Source: Solitalea agri
GTDB lineage: Bacteria; Bacteroidota; Bacteroidia; Sphingobacteriales; Sphingobacteriaceae
Assembly: GCF_023914155.1 (NCBI RefSeq)
Contig: NZ_JAMWYS010000028.1
Location: 124,001-188,000 of the forward strand
DNA: 64,000 nt
Direction of reading: 5' to 3'
The notes below the pieces were generated by a model. It was given only the letters and a program-made list of their open reading frames with translations, made no database searches and was not told where the DNA came from. Made by a program: the position numbers and the translations under genes. Shown in pieces: positions 62,335 to 64,000 of this stretch; position 1 is the first letter of the stretch, and the number at the start of each line of letters is the position of its first letter.

Positions 62335-63542
62335 AGGGGAATAGAAAATACATCACCATACTTACAGTTATGGTGCTAGCCTATGGATTAATTGAATATT
62401 ACCGTCCCAAGCCCATTAACTGGACGATAACCTTATCGAACAAAGACAAGATTCCGTTTGGCACTTTTGCCACTTATGAATTGTTAAAAGATATTTTTCC
62501 GAAACAAAAAATAAAATCGACCCGCTTACCGGTCTTTAATCAACTAACCGAAACGAGTGACACAGCAGGTAACTACATTTTTGTTGCCCCTGCTTTTTCC
62601 ATCGACACCAATGATGTAAGCAAAATACTTGATTACGTTGCGCGAGGCAATTCCGTTTTTATTGCTGCATCTTCTATCGATGGTAAACTAGCCGATAAGC
62701 TTGGTGTTGAAACCGCGCGTGAAATAAATGAAAAGGAATTTACTACCCAATTGGTTTGGAGCCAAACAGAACCAAAATATACATTCAAGCAACCTCGGGA
62801 CAATAGTTTTTTTGACTCGCTGGATAACAAGCGAACAGTGGTCTTAGGTAGAAAGAATAAAGATAAACCTGACTTTATTAAGGTGAAACATGGTAAAGGT
62901 AATTTCTATTTAAACACCAATTCAACTGCATTTTCTAACTACTTCGTGCTCGATAAGGCAACCAGCGATTATGCATTTAAGTGTTTATCGTATTTGCCGG
63001 TTCAACCTGTTATATGGGATGAATATTTAAAACAAGGTCGCGTTGGCGAGGATGATGTTTTCAGAGTGCTCTTTGAGCACGCATCGCTTAAATGGGCTTA
63101 TTATATTATGATTTTGGGTATTCTCATTTTCATAATATTTGAAGCCAAACGCCGTCAACGGATCATCCCTGTTATTGAACCTTTGCCCAATAATACACTT
63201 GAATTTACCAAGGTAATTGGTGCATTGTATTTTAACAAAGCCGATCATACGGATGCTGCAAAGAAGAAAGTTAATTTCTTACTGGAGTTTATCAGAACCC
63301 ATTTCTTTGAACGAACCAACGAACTCGACGGTGATTTTATAGAACACTTCACCAGAAAGACCGGTTGGGACAAAGAAAAAATGCAGCAGCTTATTGAGAC
63401 AGTTAGATGGGTTCGACTACTTCCTGATAATTATGAGCTTGCAGAAAGTGATCTTATTCAACTGAATAACCTGATAGAAGAGTTTTATCAGTTTATTGCC
63501 GAAGCTAAACATCCATCAGTAGGCGTAAATAACAATAATTAG
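62331..63542 (+). CDS. DUF4350 domain membrane protein
   Basis: The 403-residue protein has an N-terminal membrane segment ('YITILTVMVLAYGLIEYY'), a soluble GATase-like DUF4350 domain ('PFGTFATYELLKDIFPKQKI', 'YVARGNSVFIAASS'), a second membrane segment ('AYYIMILGILIFIIFEA', about 256-272) and a cytoplasmic C-terminus. Its ATG overlaps the DUF4129 stop in an ATGA. The MoxR ATPase follows 39 bases later. The function is unknown; the cluster is thought to act in envelope or complex assembly. Confidence 0.9.
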   Translation: MKGNRKYITILTVMVLAYGLIEYYRPKPINWTITLSNKDKIPFGTFATYELLKDIFPKQKIKSTRLPVFNQLTETSDTAGNYIFVAPAFSIDTNDVSKILDYVARGNSVFIAASSIDGKLADKLGVETAREINEKEFTTQLVWSQTEPKYTFKQPRDNSFFDSLDNKRTVVLGRKNKDKPDFIKVKHGKGNFYLNTNSTAFSNYFVLDKATSDYAFKCLSYLPVQPVIWDEYLKQGRVGEDDVFRVLFEHASLKWAYYIMILGILIFIIFEAKRRQRIIPVIEPLPNNTLEFTKVIGALYFNKADHTDAAKKKVNFLLEFIRTHFFERTNELDGDFIEHFTRKTGWDKEKMQQLIETVRWVRLLPDNYELAESDLIQLNNLIEEFYQFIAEAKHPSVGVNNNN

Positions 63543-63581
63543 TTTTAAGAATTTTAATAGTAGATAACCTTGGAAAATAAT

Positions 63582-64000
63582 ATGGAAACATTATCGGAAG
63601 GAACACAAGAATCGCAGGTGTTTCAATCGCGTATTGATTTTGAACAATTGAATAAAAGCATAGATCAAATTAAAAAGGAGCTAGCCAAAGTTATTGTCGG
63701 GCAACATAGCTTTATCGAATTATTGATCACAGCCATTTTTGCCGACGGACACGTACTTATTGAAGGTGTGCCTGGTGTGGCGAAAACATTAACCGCCAAG
63801 CTAATGGCCAAAACAATCCGTTCCAACTTTAGTCGTATTCAGTTTACCCCCGATTTAATGCCTTCGGATGTATTGGGGACTTCGATTTATATGCCAGCCA
63901 CCTCAAATTTTGAATTTAAGCAAGGGCCAATATTTTCGAATATTATCCTGATTGATGAGATCAACCGCTCACCGGCGAAAACACAATCAGCATTGTTTGA
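63582..64000 (+). CDS. MoxR-family AAA+ ATPase, N-terminal part (runs off the window)
   Basis: From the ATG at 63582 about 139 residues are visible before the window ends. The frame shows 'IVGQHSFIELLITAIFADGH', Walker A 'GVPGVAKT', 'TPDLMPSDVLGTSIY' and Walker B 'IILIDEINR', all MoxR hallmarks; the usual length is about 320. MoxR ATPases act as chaperones for metal or cofactor insertion, normally with DUF58/VWA proteins encoded next. An in-frame TTG at 63570 is a possible alternative start. Confidence 0.93.
   Translation, partial: METLSEGTQESQVFQSRIDFEQLNKSIDQIKKELAKVIVGQHSFIELLITAIFADGHVLIEGVPGVAKTLTAKLMAKTIRSNFSRIQFTPDLMPSDVLGTSIYMPATSNFEFKQGPIFSNIILIDEINRSPAKTQSALF

Noticed and set aside
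1-64000. CRISPR arrays, tRNA/rRNA genes, insertion sequences, phage or toxin-antitoxin genes
   Set aside because: No regularly spaced direct repeats, cloverleaf sequences, transposase or integrase motifs were seen on either strand by eye; a computed search could still find diverged examples.

Overview
The window looks like a chromosomal segment of a Bacteroidota bacterium, most likely Sphingobacteriales (Sphingobacteriaceae-like, such as Solitalea or Pedobacter). The evidence is a SusC/SusD pair behind an ECF sigma / FecR anti-sigma pair, many SPII lipoproteins with Bacteroidota-type lipoboxes, DUF4129/DUF4350/MoxR gene order, TAnnTTTG-type -7 boxes, few Shine-Dalgarno sequences and AT-rich intergenic DNA. 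The taxonomic call is inference. I saw no tRNA, rRNA, CRISPR array, insertion sequence or phage gene.

Region 1 (1-4.5 kb): the end of an MmcQ/YjbR gene, a pterin dehydratase, a secreted M14 peptidase, a decayed catalase fragment facing an intact OxyR, and a rhomboid protease. Region 2 (4.7-21.6 kb): sigma factor, FecR, a SusC with an STN signalling domain, and SusD. These are followed by a secreted thioredoxin and a tandemly duplicated two-gene module (TlpA-like thioredoxin plus secreted SRPBCC protein). Then come a PhoX-like lipoprotein and an imelysin-like/di-haem peroxidase fusion. This is the most system-like accessory locus: a TonB-dependent uptake and surface-signalling unit coupled to envelope redox proteins. 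Its substrate is unknown.

Region 3 (21.6-25.7 kb, minus strand): a complete arsenic operon, arsR - small Cys-rich protein - arsM - arsN-like - acr3 - arsC, with two near-identical ArsR-type palindromes, then an Lrp/AsnC regulator. The 51-residue Cys-rich gene and a CC-x3-CC motif recurring in it and at both ends of ArsM stand out. Region 4 (25.7-35 kb): a structured, terminator-ended intergenic region that may encode a small RNA, a short neutral-ceramidase-like protein, DinB, DUF4342, several unknown proteins, two paralogous lipoproteins and a dipeptide epimerase.

Region 5 (35-41 kb): four Stealth-family sugar-phosphotransferase paralogues (three tandem, one convergent) with a nucleotide-sugar epimerase, suggesting a phosphoglycan surface polymer. 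Region 6 (40.9-53 kb): META lipoprotein, rhodanese, M61 peptidase, a three-gene lipoprotein unit (VOC, 59-residue Gly/Tyr-rich lipoprotein, formylglycine-generating-type enzyme with both active cysteines), an AspT-type transporter, a predicted outer-membrane protein, and secreted proteins including TolB-like and TonB-C/MORN-like ones. Region 7 (53-64 kb): DNA primase lacking all four expected zinc ligands, DNA polymerase I, 3-methyladenine glycosylase I, RDD protein, and the divergent overlapping SpoIIM - membrane protein - DUF4129 - DUF4350 - MoxR cluster, cut by the window edge.
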